In this document: in pieces, positions 50,686 through 61,300 of the stretch
How the letters are laid out: every line of letters begins with the position of its first letter
Numbering within the stretch: the first letter of the stretch is position 1
Assembly (NCBI GenBank): GCA_038230515.1
Contig: JBBRND010000016.1
Span: 1 to 64,000, forward strand
Direction: 5' to 3'
DNA from: JAPLDB01 sp038230515
Lineage (GTDB): Bacteria > Bacteroidota > Bacteroidia > AKYH767-A > 2013-40CM-41-45
Length of the DNA stretch: 64,000 bases
The notes under the pieces: generated by a model
What the model saw: the letters and a program-made list of their open reading frames with translations, nothing else
What the model was told of the DNA's origin: nothing
Databases searched by the model: none
Position numbers and translations under genes: made by a program

Positions 50686-51201
50686 ATGAAAATATTTTTA
50701 ACTGGATTTCCCGGTAGTGGCAAAACTTATTTCGCAAAAAAACTTGCTGTAAAAATGAAGGTTCCGTTTATTGATGTCGATGCTTTGATCGAAGAAAGTA
50801 CGAGGAAGACTATAAGCGAAATTTTTTATCAGAAGGGAGAAGAGTATTTCCGTAAGAAGGAAGCGAAGGTGCTGCGCGGACTTTTGAAAATAAAAAAAGC
50901 CGTGGTTGCAACAGGAGGGGGGCTGCCGTGTTTTGGAGACAACTTGGATTGGATGAATGAAAATGGTCGCACGGTTTACCTGGAAGCGAGCGCTGCATTT
51001 TTATTTCATCGCCTGCATGCAGAAAAGAAATCGAGACCACTCATCAATCATCTTACAGACGTTGAGCTAATGATTTACATAACGGAAACGCTGGCGTCAC
51101 GAAGAAAATATTATTCAGAATCGCACATTAAGGTGAATGCGGAAACTACAACGGCAGGGAAAATTCTGGCTTCGATTAAGAAAAAGAAACTAAAAAAGTA
51201 G
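50686..51201 (+). CDS. aroK: Shikimate kinase
   Basis: This 171-residue enzyme phosphorylates shikimate with ATP in the chorismate pathway. The P-loop GFPGSGKTYFAKKLA lies near 7-20, IDVDALIEE near 30 binds substrate, and ATGGGLPCF near 80 is a shikimate-binding motif. SRPLI and the adjacent lid region follow, with an arginine in SRRKYY. The size fits the family. The C-terminus is Lys-rich (KKKKLKK). It is monocistronic here, without other aro genes. Confidence 0.92.
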   Translation: MKIFLTGFPGSGKTYFAKKLAVKMKVPFIDVDALIEESTRKTISEIFYQKGEEYFRKKEAKVLRGLLKIKKAVVATGGGLPCFGDNLDWMNENGRTVYLEASAAFLFHRLHAEKKSRPLINHLTDVELMIYITETLASRRKYYSESHIKVNAETTTAGKILASIKKKKLKK

Positions 51202-51248
51202 AACAAAATTCTATTTAACAAAGAACGAGTAATGGATATTGGGCTGCA

Positions 51249-51779
51249 TCATTGTTGATACTTTGTTCCCCATAATTTTGAACGGTGATATTTTTTCGGC
51301 TTTAGTGAAAACATCTCGAACGAGAAACCTACTGTAAGAAGTCCTGCCGCGCATATTCCGATCGAGTTGACGGATTGCGTTTCGTACTGGTGGGTAGTTT
51401 TACCGCCAATCAATGTTTTTTTACTTGGGTACTTCAGAACTCCAGCAACAATAGTTGCAATTCCTCCGGCAAGAAATACCGAGCCGACAATAATTTTTGT
51501 TGTGCGCTGGCCTTTTGTAAACGGTGTGCTTATCCATTCCAGGTTATCGGGACGAAAGCGGACGTTATTTATATCGTAAAGCGTATCGGTAATCAGGTTT
51601 ATAGTGCCGATGCGAGAGGTGTATGCTTCGTCTGATTTTAGTTTGAAGAGTACTTTGTCATCTAAGCGGAAGTATTTGGTTTCGCCTACGGGTATTTTGA
51701 AATAGACAAGTTCGCGATACTGTGCCTTGGCAGCAATAACTGAAAACAGAGCAATAATAATCAAAACAATTTTCTTCAC
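51249..51779 (-). CDS. Hypothetical exported protein with one central TM helix
   Basis: This is an exported protein of about 176 residues. GTG 51779 gives a signal peptide (KKIVLIIIALFSVIAAKAQ). It then has beta-rich sequence (YRELVYFKIPVGETKYFRLD, INLITDTLYDINNVRF) and a hydrophobic segment IIVGSVFLAGGIATIVAGVL. A start at 51812 adds 11 residues that do not help the signal. No family was recognised. It is convergent with aroK and downstream of the PRTase on the same strand. Confidence 0.65.
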   Translation of the reverse strand: MKKIVLIIIALFSVIAAKAQYRELVYFKIPVGETKYFRLDDKVLFKLKSDEAYTSRIGTINLITDTLYDINNVRFRPDNLEWISTPFTKGQRTTKIIVGSVFLAGGIATIVAGVLKYPSKKTLIGGKTTHQYETQSVNSIGICAAGLLTVGFSFEMFSLKPKKYHRSKLWGTKYQQ

Positions 51780-51845
51780 GTAGGTAAAATTGGCTCCGCA
51801 ATAGTACAACACAGAGTGATACGAGTCAAAAAGGAAAGGGAGATT

Positions 51846-52349
51846 TCAGCTTAAGTAAACCGCTTCTGCGGATTTATCTAATACAACAGAAACATGTTCT
51901 TGCAATGTAGTGGCAAGTGACAGTCCCGAAAAATCGGCAGAGACTGGATAGCGTTTATGATTACGATCAATCAGAACTACAGTACGAATTTTCTTTAGAT
52001 CGGCATTCAGGAAAGGGCGAAGTGCATACATCATGGTTTTGCCGGAGTTGAGTACATCATCAACTACTACTACTGTTTTATCTTTTAACTTTTCTTTTGC
52101 AACGGAGAGTTTTACTTCTTCATCGTGCTGGCTGTGTTTGTTGATAGAGATTTGAACAAGCATTACCTCAAGTGGGGAAATTTTCTTCAGTGCTGTTGCA
52201 ATTTTTTCTGCTACAGCATATCCGCTGTTTAATATTCCGGCAATAATGATTTCGGTTTCTTCCGCACTGTCCTCGTACACCTGATAGGCGAGTCGGTTTA
52301 TCTTTTGCTCAATCTGCCTGCTGTCGAGTATCATTGTTTTGCTTTCCAT
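51846..52349 (-). CDS. Phosphoribosyltransferase (PyrR-like)
   Basis: This cytosolic protein of about 167 residues has a PRTase fold. The PRPP-binding loop is VVVVDDVLNSGKTMMYA, preceded by GYAVAEKIATALKK and IAGILNSG. The sequence resembles PyrR-type bifunctional regulators and uracil PRTases, but the flanking region has no pyr genes, so activity cannot be told from sequence. ATG 52349 (MESKTMILDSRQIEQKI) is the likely start; upstream extension to 52436 is implausible. Confidence 0.8.
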   Translation of the reverse strand: MESKTMILDSRQIEQKINRLAYQVYEDSAEETEIIIAGILNSGYAVAEKIATALKKISPLEVMLVQISINKHSQHDEEVKLSVAKEKLKDKTVVVVDDVLNSGKTMMYALRPFLNADLKKIRTVVLIDRNHKRYPVSADFSGLSLATTLQEHVSVVLDKSAEAVYLS

Positions 52350-52501
52350 GGTGCAAGTATCGGAAATTAAAATCAAGAATAAATAATTCACCCAACCAAA
52401 GGTGCCATTCATTGGAGAAAAGTGTTTTTTCACCAAATAAAAGCTGGAAACGGAGTGAATTGAGCTACTTTTGAATCATCAAGAAAAAAATAAAATAAAT
52501 T

Positions 52502-52753
52502 ATGAGTACAAGAGAAATACAAGGTGTGGTTAACCAGTTGGGTGTGTTTATGTTTCGCAATGGTGCAGTTAATGAAGGCATGGTTGTGGCACGTTACAAC
52601 ATCAGAGATGCCCGGATTGAATACTACTTTATTCACACCTCAAAAGTGAACGAGTATCGTGATTCAAGAAATTCGCATGATACAGTGGCTCACAAACGCA
52701 TAGGCAGCATGATTGATGTGAACACAATTATTCGTGCACAGTTTTTCAGTTAA
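52502..52753 (+). CDS. Conserved-looking small protein (83 aa)
   Basis: This 83-residue polar cytosolic protein begins MSTREIQGVVNQLGVFMFRN and contains GMVVARYNIRDARIEYYFIH. It has no signal peptide, TM helix or recognised domain. The composition and the ATG with an AAATAAATT leader support translation. It is followed 9 bp later by a small membrane-protein ORF, which suggests an operon of two small genes. Confidence 0.65.
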   Translation: MSTREIQGVVNQLGVFMFRNGAVNEGMVVARYNIRDARIEYYFIHTSKVNEYRDSRNSHDTVAHKRIGSMIDVNTIIRAQFFS

Positions 52754-52762
52754 AGCCAGTCA

Positions 52763-52900
52763 ATGAAAAATATCAACACTATTAATAAGATATTTCTTCT
52801 AGTCTGTGCTGCCATGATTTTGTTCATAGTTCTTACAGTGCCACATGAAAGCAGCAATGTAAAAGCGGAAAAGGAAATTAAGACAGGTCTTAAGAATTAA
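52763..52900 (+). CDS. Small membrane protein (45 aa)
   Basis: A 45-codon ORF (MKNINTINKIFLLVCAAMIL) has one hydrophobic helix and a charged tail (KAEKEIKTGLKN). It starts 9 bp after the stop of the 83-residue gene, with an ATCAATG context. It is too short for family assignment, and translational coupling is plausible. Confidence 0.45.
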   Translation: MKNINTINKIFLLVCAAMILFIVLTVPHESSNVKAEKEIKTGLKN

Positions 52901-53036
52901 GTAATTTAAGGGCTTGATATGGAAAGCCATCCCGAAATTTACTGAATGGTATTTTTATTTTAATTCGATTTAGTTTTTAGCTTCTGTTTTCCGAATAACA
53001 GTTTGCCAATTACTGTTAACTTTTTTCTATCTTTAC

Positions 53037-53753
53037 GTGGTGAAATATTTTTCACTTTTAATTTCCTTCCTGTTTCTTTTTTGCTGTTGTCATGATGAAA
53101 CAATGCAACCGGATGCCGTCTCTGATGTTAGCGGCTTTTATAATTATTTCCCGCTTGATACTGGCAGCTACATAGTTTATCACGTGGACAGCATTATTCA
53201 TGAATTTGCGGATGATCTAACGAATAATCCAGATTCTCTCAAAACATTCTATCATTATGAAGTGAAGGAAGTTATTGACTCCACTTTTATCGATGGAGAA
53301 GGCGATAAGGCATTTCGCATCTCGCGATACTACCGGGATACTGTAACGTCACCCTGGTCATTCACTGCATTATGGACTGCAAAAGTTACCAATCAATCTG
53401 CACAACGTGTTGAAGAGAATCTTCGTTATGTAAAACTTTCTTTTCCGGTGAAAGAAAACAAATCATGGAACGGAAATCTTTTCAATTATCTTTCTGAAGA
53501 GGACTATATGTATGAAGAAGTAGATGCTCCTCTCAGCATTGGTGGTTTCAACTTTGGTTCATCACTCACGGTGCTACAGATGGAAGATTTTAATTTGATT
53601 CACCAGATACTTAAAAAAGAAAAATATGTTTATGGTGTCGGACTGGCATATCGCGAACGCGACAGTTTAAACGTTGTTGTTGTTCAAAACATTACTTACG
53701 TCACCAACGGTGTGGAATTCCGTCAGTCAATGATTGATTATTCTCCGAAATAA
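53037..53753 (+). CDS. Hypothetical exported protein with lipobox-like cysteines
   Basis: This 238-residue protein starts at GTG 53037. The N-terminus (KYFSLLISFLFLFCCCH) is a lipoprotein-type signal with three cysteines, one of which would be lipidated. The mature part is beta-rich (FDYFPLDTG-like strands; YHYEVKEVIDSTFIDGEGDK). No family was recognised. Its end is 10 bp before the ATG of the subtilase gene, so the two may form an operon. Confidence 0.7.
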   Translation: MVKYFSLLISFLFLFCCCHDETMQPDAVSDVSGFYNYFPLDTGSYIVYHVDSIIHEFADDLTNNPDSLKTFYHYEVKEVIDSTFIDGEGDKAFRISRYYRDTVTSPWSFTALWTAKVTNQSAQRVEENLRYVKLSFPVKENKSWNGNLFNYLSEEDYMYEEVDAPLSIGGFNFGSSLTVLQMEDFNLIHQILKKEKYVYGVGLAYRERDSLNVVVVQNITYVTNGVEFRQSMIDYSPK

Positions 53754-53763
53754 TTTTACTCAA

Positions 53764-55452
53764 ATGAAAAAACAACTACTATTCTGTTTACTGGTTTTAT
53801 TTTCTTTCTCTTCAATTGCACAGTTGAGTGATTTAAGATATTTCATCCGCTTCACTGATAAAAATAACAGTCCGTATTCTGTAAGCACTCCTTCTGCATA
53901 CCTTTCTGCAAGAGCCATTCAGCGGAGGGTAAATCAGAACATTGCAATCACTCTGCAGGATCTTCCGGTCAATCCACAATATATTGATAGTTTGATTGCG
54001 CATGGAGCAACCGTATTCAACCCTAGCAAATGGTTTAACGGAATTACAATTTCAGTTGCTGATTCTGCAACGCTGAATGATGTGATGTCACTTTCGTTTG
54101 TGCAAAGTGTTTCTCACGTTTGGAGAAAAGGTGGAAATGGGAAAAATAAATTTGAAACTGTATCGCCTTTTCCTCTAAGCCAGCAGCGGCTTGTGCAAAC
54201 AGAGCAAACACAATCGTACAGTTACGGATTAGGATACAATCAAATTCATTTGATGCATGGTGAATATTTACATGACCTCGGATTTCACGGTGAAGGAATG
54301 ATCATCTCACTGCTTGATGCAGGATTTTATGACATTCAAAATAATTACGTCTTCGACAGTTTGTTTGCTGATAGCAGAGTGCTTGGCACGCGCGATTTTG
54401 TCGGTGGTGATACCACCGTTTACGATGCCTCTTCTCACGGTGGTGAAGTGTTGAGTTGCATTGCCTCAAACATTCCTGACAGTTTAATCGGCACTGCCCC
54501 GAAAGCATCATTCTATCTTTTGATGAGCGAAGATGAAGCACATGAAAATATTATTGAAGAATACAACTGGGCAACAGCCGCAGAATATGCTGACAGCGCT
54601 GGCACCGATGTAATTTCTTCTTCTCTTGGATACACAACGTTTGATAATTTTATTTTTCAGGGAGACACTGTTCCTAATCCGAATAATCATACTTACAACG
54701 ACATGAACGGACATACTTGCCCATCTTCGATTGCTGCTGACATTGCGGTATCGAAAGGAATATTGGTTCTTACGTCAGCAGGAAATTCAGGTGGAGATAT
54801 ATGGCACTACATCTCCGCACCAAGTGATGGTGACAGTGTTCTGTCAATTGCTGCGGTGATGTGGAATGGTTTTCACGCTGGCTTTAGCAGTTACGGTCCT
54901 AGTTCTGATGGAGATGTGAAACCCAACGTGGCTGCTCAGGGTGAGGCGACAATTGTCAGTTATCCCGGTGGAGTTATTGCGGGCGGGAGCGGAACCTCCT
55001 TTGCCTGTCCTGTTCTTGCTGGTTCTGCAACCTGTTTGTGGCAGGCGCACCCATCCGCAACAAGCATGGAAGTTCACAATGCAATACAAGAGAGTGCAAA
55101 TTATTTTACTGCACCAAATGATTCGCTCGGCTATGGAATTCCGGACTTTGAACTAGCTCATCAGCTACTTCTTGGATTAGAAGAACATTCGATAACTCAA
55201 AGTTCATTAATTGTTTTTCCGAATCCCGTTTCAGATGAAATCCGTTTTCTTCTCAACTCACAGAAACATGGAACAATTACTGTGGAACTTTATGACGAGA
55301 TAGGGAAAGAGATTTTGTCAGAGGAGAAAAACTCAGACGGAATTCATTCTATGGTTCTATCCGAAAAACAATCTCTTTCAAAAGGAATTTATTTTCTGAA
55401 AGTAAAAGAAGATGATAAATTTTTTGTTCAGCGAGTGGTAAAAATTGAGTAG
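53764..55452 (+). CDS. S8 (subtilisin-like) serine peptidase, T9SS-sorted
   Basis: This is an exported protease of about 562 residues. The signal peptide (MKKQLLFCLLVLFSFSSIAQ) begins at ATG 53764. The subtilase triad is visible as Asp in ISLLDAGFYD (about 185), His in ASSHGGEVLS (about 225) and Ser in GSGTSFACPVLAG (about 412), with the oxyanion Asn in LTSAGNSGGD. A type A sorting domain forms the end (FPNPVSDEIRFLLN to FFVQRVVKIE). It should be secreted by T9SS and act outside the cell. The preceding lipoprotein may be its partner. Confidence 0.93.
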   Translation: MKKQLLFCLLVLFSFSSIAQLSDLRYFIRFTDKNNSPYSVSTPSAYLSARAIQRRVNQNIAITLQDLPVNPQYIDSLIAHGATVFNPSKWFNGITISVADSATLNDVMSLSFVQSVSHVWRKGGNGKNKFETVSPFPLSQQRLVQTEQTQSYSYGLGYNQIHLMHGEYLHDLGFHGEGMIISLLDAGFYDIQNNYVFDSLFADSRVLGTRDFVGGDTTVYDASSHGGEVLSCIASNIPDSLIGTAPKASFYLLMSEDEAHENIIEEYNWATAAEYADSAGTDVISSSLGYTTFDNFIFQGDTVPNPNNHTYNDMNGHTCPSSIAADIAVSKGILVLTSAGNSGGDIWHYISAPSDGDSVLSIAAVMWNGFHAGFSSYGPSSDGDVKPNVAAQGEATIVSYPGGVIAGGSGTSFACPVLAGSATCLWQAHPSATSMEVHNAIQESANYFTAPNDSLGYGIPDFELAHQLLLGLEEHSITQSSLIVFPNPVSDEIRFLLNSQKHGTITVELYDEIGKEILSEEKNSDGIHSMVLSEKQSLSKGIYFLKVKEDDKFFVQRVVKIE

Positions 55453-55575
55453 TTCTCATTCGTAAATTGGCAACCGTACGTTTTTCGTACCGTCTTCACA
55501 TAATCTTATTCTTACATTCGCTTAACATTGTAGTTACATGCTTATGTTTCCTTTGGCAAAAATTTTTCAGAACAA

Positions 55576-56259
55576 ATGAGTCACAAAATACTTTTAGTGG
55601 ATGATGAGCCGGATATTCTCGAGTTCATGGAATACAATCTGAAGAAAGAGAATTACCAGGTATTTAAAGCATCCAATGGTCGTGAGGCGATTGCAAAGGC
55701 AAAGAAGGAGCATCCTGATTTAATTATTCTCGACATCATGATGCCTGAGCAAGATGGTATTGAAACCTGCCGCCAGTTGCGCGATCTTCCGGAATTCAAA
55801 AAGACACTGATCGCTTTTCTTACCGCGCGTAATGAGGACTACTCGCAGATTGCCGGATTTGATGTAGGCGCTGATGATTACATTACAAAACCGATTAAAC
55901 CGCGGGTGTTTGTAAGCCGGATCAATGCATTGTTCAGAAGATATGACAGCGGAACAAAGGAAGAAGAGAAGGGAAAAGTAATGTTGGTTGGGGATTTGAG
56001 CATTGACCGCGAAAAATATCTGGTACACAAAAACGGTGAGAAGTTTGTTCTGCCGAGAAAAGAATTTGAATTGCTCTCGCTGCTTGCATCCAAACCCGGA
56101 AAAGTTTTTACGCGTGATGAAATCCTTGATCGCGTTTGGGGTAACGATATAATTGTTGGCGACCGTACCATTGATGTGCATGTGCGTAAACTCCGGGAGA
56201 AACTTGGAGAAGAGAATATCAAGACTGTTAAAGGGATTGGGTACAAGTTTGAATTTTGA
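55576..56259 (+). CDS. OmpR/PhoB-family response regulator
   Basis: This 227-residue regulator has a receiver domain with acidic pair DDEPD (9-13), phosphoacceptor D53 in IILDIMMPEQDG, and lysine in YITKPIKPR. A winged-helix output domain follows (about 130-227, PRKEFELLSLLASKPGKVFTR, RTIDVHVRKLREKLG). It pairs with the histidine kinase 84 bp downstream. The pair most resembles PhoB/PhoR, but no phosphate-uptake genes are adjacent, so the stimulus is open. Confidence 0.92.
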   Translation: MSHKILLVDDEPDILEFMEYNLKKENYQVFKASNGREAIAKAKKEHPDLIILDIMMPEQDGIETCRQLRDLPEFKKTLIAFLTARNEDYSQIAGFDVGADDYITKPIKPRVFVSRINALFRRYDSGTKEEEKGKVMLVGDLSIDREKYLVHKNGEKFVLPRKEFELLSLLASKPGKVFTRDEILDRVWGNDIIVGDRTIDVHVRKLREKLGEENIKTVKGIGYKFEF

Positions 56260-56343
56260 TTCATCTTTGAATTACGAATTTTTACGAATTGCGAATTGTT
56301 GTCTGTCTTTTCCTGAATACTATTTAACGGATAACTTTGCGCG

Positions 56344-57393
56344 ATGAAAAATCCGACACCAAGAACACTTGCTCTGATCGCGGCACTTGTTGCTTCCATC
56401 ATTGTTGTTCTTGCTGAGTATATCACGAGTGTTACTTCTGTTTTTCAGAAGAACTGGGTTTCGATGCTCGTGGTTTTTGTAATCACTTTTTCAGCAACGT
56501 TTTTTATTTTTTATTTCCTGCTCGAAATATTCATTTACAGAAAAATAAAACTCATCTACAAAAGCATTTCAAATAGTAAGAATTCTAAAATACGTGCGAA
56601 GGAGAAGATGGATCTCAATGAAGATGTTTTTAATGAAGTTGATCGTGAAGTAAAAGAGTGGCAGCAGAACCGCACGGATGAAATTGCAGAGTTGAAAAAA
56701 TTAGAAACTTTCCGCAAGGAATTTCTTGGAAATGTTTCGCATGAATTAAAGACACCGATCTTTAATATTCAGGGGTACATACATACGCTGCTTGATGGAG
56801 CCTTGCACGATGAAGAAGTAAACGTGCAATACCTGAAACGTGCGGCTAAGAGCGCGGAGCGGCTGGGTTTGATCGTAGAAGATCTCGAAGCCATCAGCAA
56901 AATGGAAAGCGGTGAGCTTATTCTCGATCAACGAACGTTTGATATTTATGAAGTAGTGAAGGATGTGTACGATTCTTCTGAACTGAAAACGAAAGAGAGA
57001 AATATTTCTCTCACATTTAAGAAAGGCAGCGACAAACCTTTTTATGTTTATGGTGATAAAGAAAGAATCCGGCAGGTGGTGGTGAACTTGGTGGTGAACT
57101 CCATTAAATATGGTAGGGATGGAGGTAATACAACGACCGGCTTTTATGACATGGATGAAAATATTCTTGTCGAGATCACCGACAGTGGAATCGGTATCGG
57201 ACCAACTCATCTCCCTCGTATCTTCGAGCGTTTTTACCGCGTTGACAAAAGCCGTTCGCGTGATGCAGGCGGCACAGGGCTTGGGTTGGCGATCGTGAAA
57301 CACATTATTGAAGCACACAAGCAAACAATAAATGTTCGAAGCAGTTACGGTGTTGGAACTACGTTTGCGTTTACGCTGAAAAAAGCAAAGTGA
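56344..57393 (+). CDS. Membrane sensor histidine kinase (PhoR-like)
   Basis: This 349-residue inner-membrane kinase has two TM helices (about 10-26 and 35-60), with almost no periplasmic loop. The dimerisation/His domain has H133 in GNVSHELKTPIFNIQG. The ATP-binding domain follows, with N box NLVVNSIKYG, G1 box VEITDSGIGIG, F box RIFERFYRVD and G2 box GGTGLGLAIVK. Signal sensing must involve the membrane or a partner. It is cotranscribed with the response regulator. Its stop is directly adjacent to the convergent 57394-58293 gene. Confidence 0.92.
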   Translation: MKNPTPRTLALIAALVASIIVVLAEYITSVTSVFQKNWVSMLVVFVITFSATFFIFYFLLEIFIYRKIKLIYKSISNSKNSKIRAKEKMDLNEDVFNEVDREVKEWQQNRTDEIAELKKLETFRKEFLGNVSHELKTPIFNIQGYIHTLLDGALHDEEVNVQYLKRAAKSAERLGLIVEDLEAISKMESGELILDQRTFDIYEVVKDVYDSSELKTKERNISLTFKKGSDKPFYVYGDKERIRQVVVNLVVNSIKYGRDGGNTTTGFYDMDENILVEITDSGIGIGPTHLPRIFERFYRVDKSRSRDAGGTGLGLAIVKHIIEAHKQTINVRSSYGVGTTFAFTLKKAK

Positions 57394-58293
57394 CTACCGG
57401 ATATTCTCCATCTTCTCTTTCACTTGTTTTACGTGATCTTTTTGTTTGGAGATAGATTCTTTCTTTTCTTTTTCCTGATCTTCATTTTTCTCAATGTTCC
57501 GTTTCTCTGAGCGGATGTCGGAGTTCCATCCGTCAATATCGCTGTGAAGATTTTCGCCTTGCTTCTCTGATTTCTTTAATTCTTTTTCCAGCGCGTTGAG
57601 TTTCTTTTCTTCGAGATCGTAGGTTTCTGTTTTGGGTGTGGTAGAGCGCACCACTTCTTTTTGATTTGCTGCCTCTGCCCTTAACTTTGATTGTTCTGTT
57701 GAGTTGGTTTCAATGTCCGTTTTCGCTCTGTCAATCTTTCGCTCGTATTCATTGATGTTCTTATTTGACTTCTCCACAGCATTGATCAGGTCTCCTTTTT
57801 CGTTTTCAAGTTTCTTAAGTTCCTTGTTTTCATTGTCGAGTTCACGCTCTACTGCCAGACGGTACTGCGCCCGTGCAAAATCTTTCATTAGCATACTGGC
57901 TGCCTGTGCTTTTTCTTCACTCACTTTTGATGAAACAAAAACAGAATCATCTTCAGTAAAAAAAGCTGTGAGGCGAACAGCTTTCTCAGCTTCTTTTATC
58001 AGGGCATACACATTCATCGGCTGAGGAGAGATATTCACGATCTGTGTTCCTATGATTTGAAATTCATTGTCATCATTCGATTCGACAGATGATTTTGTTT
58101 CTCCGCGCTTGATGTATTTCTTCCACGCAGAAACAACATCTTTCACTCTTGCTTGCGGAATGTCAACTACAAAAGCAGTGTGCGTGCCTTTGCTCATGAG
58201 TTTATCCTCCTGAGAAACATGGAGAGTATCCTGGGCGTTTGAAAAGCCGAAACTAAAAATAGAAAGGTAGAGTGCAATGATTATTCGTTTCAT
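57394..58293 (-). CDS. Exported coiled-coil protein
   Basis: This is an exported protein of about 299 residues. The signal peptide (MKRIIIALYLSIFSFGFSNA) starts at ATG 58293, and an upstream extension to 58350 is not needed. After a globular part (about 25-130) the rest is a long coiled coil rich in Glu and Lys (NENKELKKLENEKGDLINAV to KQKDHVKQVKEKMENI). No enzyme motif is visible. Its stop directly abuts the stop of the histidine kinase gene (convergent). A structural or envelope role is likely, but the function is unknown. Confidence 0.75.
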   Translation of the reverse strand: MKRIIIALYLSIFSFGFSNAQDTLHVSQEDKLMSKGTHTAFVVDIPQARVKDVVSAWKKYIKRGETKSSVESNDDNEFQIIGTQIVNISPQPMNVYALIKEAEKAVRLTAFFTEDDSVFVSSKVSEEKAQAASMLMKDFARAQYRLAVERELDNENKELKKLENEKGDLINAVEKSNKNINEYERKIDRAKTDIETNSTEQSKLRAEAANQKEVVRSTTPKTETYDLEEKKLNALEKELKKSEKQGENLHSDIDGWNSDIRSEKRNIEKNEDQEKEKKESISKQKDHVKQVKEKMENIR

Positions 58294-58350
58294 AAATAAA
58301 TTGATTTTATATTCTTTAGTAACTGCATTGTGTGCTTTTCGAAACATCAC

Positions 58351-61300
58351 CTATTTCGCCACCACCATCTTCTTCATCCATTCTTTTCCGGAAGTAATAA
58401 TGTGTGCATGATAAATGCCCGGAGTTTGTTGCGAAAGATCAACGTCAATCATTTTGTCAATCACATTTTCAAAATGATTTTTGTAAACCAACCTTCCGGT
58501 GAGGTCGAATACTTCGATGGTTACGTTTTGTTTTTTATCAAGAAGAATTTCTGTCTGAAAAATCCCTGATGAAGGATTCGGAAATACATTTACTTCGTTG
58601 AGCGGCTGCAGCTCGTTCGTGTTGAGCAAATATCCAACGGTGAACTGCTGATAGATTTCCCCACCGAAATCAGAATTATATGTTTTGATCACTGCGCCAT
58701 CGCTTGCGCGTTTAATGCGCATGTAACCGCTGCCACCTGCTGTGTTCGCCCACCATGTCAGTCCGTCTTCACCACTGTCGGTGAGTTTGAATTCGTAGCA
58801 ACCGGAAGGGAAGGTGATGGTGTCGTTGTAATACGTATTCGTTGTAAGTCCTCCACCTTTATGGAAAATCAAATTACCCTGATCGTCTTTGATGTCGTAC
58901 ACATTTTGATACGGCTCATTATTTGTTTTCAATTCGAAGATGAGTTGGTTATCGAACTGTTCAGGAAGAACAATTGTAGAATGTGCGGTGTTGTTGTTTG
59001 CATATTGATCAACGCCACCGTTCGGATTGCTGAGTGTTGCGTAAAATGTATAGTCAGCACTGTTCCATGCAAAGTTTCCGAGGCGAACATCCTGCTTGTC
59101 CATAAAAGCAAGATTTCCACTCCATGTAAATGTACTCGGTGTGCCGCCAACAAGACCGTAGGTGATGGTTAAACTGTGCAGCGTGTCAGAGCCGGTATTC
59201 TGAATGGTGATGAGTGGATTGTTGCAGATTGGATTCATGCGCTGATAGAGTTGCTTATCGCTCGGTGCTTTTATTTCGTAGATAGCTGCATCGAGTGTAA
59301 AGTTTGGCGCACCATAAGTAATGAGTTGCGTTTCGGTAACGTAATTAGGCCAGCCGGCACTTGTCCAATTGTGGGGGTTCAGGTTAAGATTGAGCAGCGA
59401 TGAATCTCCCGGAGTAACATAGGGAGTAAGCTCCATGTCGTAGGTTTCTACTTCAGCACCGGGGCACCAGTTTGCGCGTTCGTAAACCCAGGTGCCACCT
59501 TGCGGATAGAGTGGGTTAAGGTCGCAGTTGTCGCGCCATATGTAATGACTGTAGCGCTGCACGCTGTCAATAAAAAGATAGCAAGTGTTCGGGCAGAACT
59601 CTGCGCAGTTGCCCTGATCGGAACCATGACCTGTTAAGCGTACTTTCAATCGCGAGTTTTGTGCATCGGCAGGAATGAGAACTTTGCGTTCGTTTAAAGC
59701 ATTTTCTACTGTAGCTGTCCAGCCGATGTCACCAGTCCAGATATTTTTTATGTTGTGTACATCGCGAGGCGGAGTTCCTTTAATGATGTCGAAAGAAAGA
59801 TCGAGAAGCTCTTCGTTGTTGCCAGCGGTGAGATGAACAGTGTCGTGCAAGAGCGGTTCGTAATCACTTACATCATACTTCCACATAAATCCATTTCCCA
59901 AACTCAATCCGTTTCCATAAGGAGTTATGTATCTTCCTAATTCGAAACGGTCGTTCACTTCGTAAGGCGCATCGTAGTAAGTTGTGTTCGCAAGATGAAT
60001 GGTTGTATCAGCAGCAACAGCCATGGAGTCGGTTGCATTGCCGAGCGAGTCGTAGATATAATTGTTGTAATACGTATTCCACACAAGTACAGTATCGGTA
60101 GGAGTGGTAGGGTTGAGTGTATCAGAATAAAATACAACGGACAGTGGAGCATTCGCAGTAGAATCAACTACAAGAGACGAATCAACATGTGAAAGATAGG
60201 TGCCTTGTCCGAAGATAACTTCAGGGCGTTCATTTACTGCAATCATATCTTTAAAAATTTCTGTGCCGCCATACACTCCGGTTGCAGGGATGCCGAAGAG
60301 TTGTCCGTCATTGAGATAAACGGAATGATCAGTTACAGTTGTGCTAGAACTGTCATCAAAATTGTAATGAAGGATGAGGTTCTGATAATACGGATGACTT
60401 GCATCAACGCGCTTATACATCCATTGCTGAATGGTGGCTTGAGGCACTTCCGCATTGAAGACGGTGAAGTCATCAATGTTGCCGTCATAAAAAGTATTGT
60501 TATCAAGTCCGCCACCGATTCTTATTTTGCTGATGCCATACATGCGTGCATGTTTTCCGGTTGCCTGAATAAACACGGCTCCGTTTTTGTAAATCTTGAG
60601 ACGACCTGTTGAAACGTTTTTCACAAACGTCCAGTATGTCCAGTTGCCGGCATAGTCGGCAGCGGTGGCGGCTTTGCTTACGCGGTCGAAAGAAGATGTT
60701 CCGCTGTTTCCTGCATCCCAGTAAATGGTGCCATCGCCCCATGGCAAATGAATATTAAGCACGCGATGATTCGAAGTATCCCATGCTTCAAAAATGCTGC
60801 AGTTCTCTGGCATGTAAGCCGGATTTCCTTTGGACCAGAAACCGATGGTGATAAAACTATCAACTGATGCAAGCGCCTGGGCTGGAATTTTTACATCGTC
60901 AGTGCCTTCGAAAAAAAGTGAACGATCTTCAACCGGAAGATATACGCAGGAAGGGTAGGAGGTGCTTTCCCCTTTTGTGCTCATCGCGCAGCAGGAATTT
61001 GTTGTGTTGAAACTTAGATCCACATCAATGTTTGAAACTCCATCCCAATAAAAAGGAGTGGTGAGCTGAATGGTTTGCCAGTTCACGCCCGGAATGTTTG
61101 TATTGCGTTCATACACGGTGCTGAACCCGGTTTTCTCATACAAGGAATCGGTGAGCGAATCGAGCGTGGAAGTTTTCATGCGGATGGTGAGATTGCGCAG
61201 TTCGGGTCCCCAGATATCGAGGTTGAATTGCAGATCGCTGATGTTACCTGCATGAAGCCCTGCCGCAGTAAGTTCCGAGGCGCGCCAAATGTATTGCGTG

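Noticed and set aside
53002..53035. Promoter TTTG-N22-TATCTTTA before 53037
   Set aside because: The -7-like element ends one base before the GTG start, so transcription would begin inside the gene, and spacing is too long.
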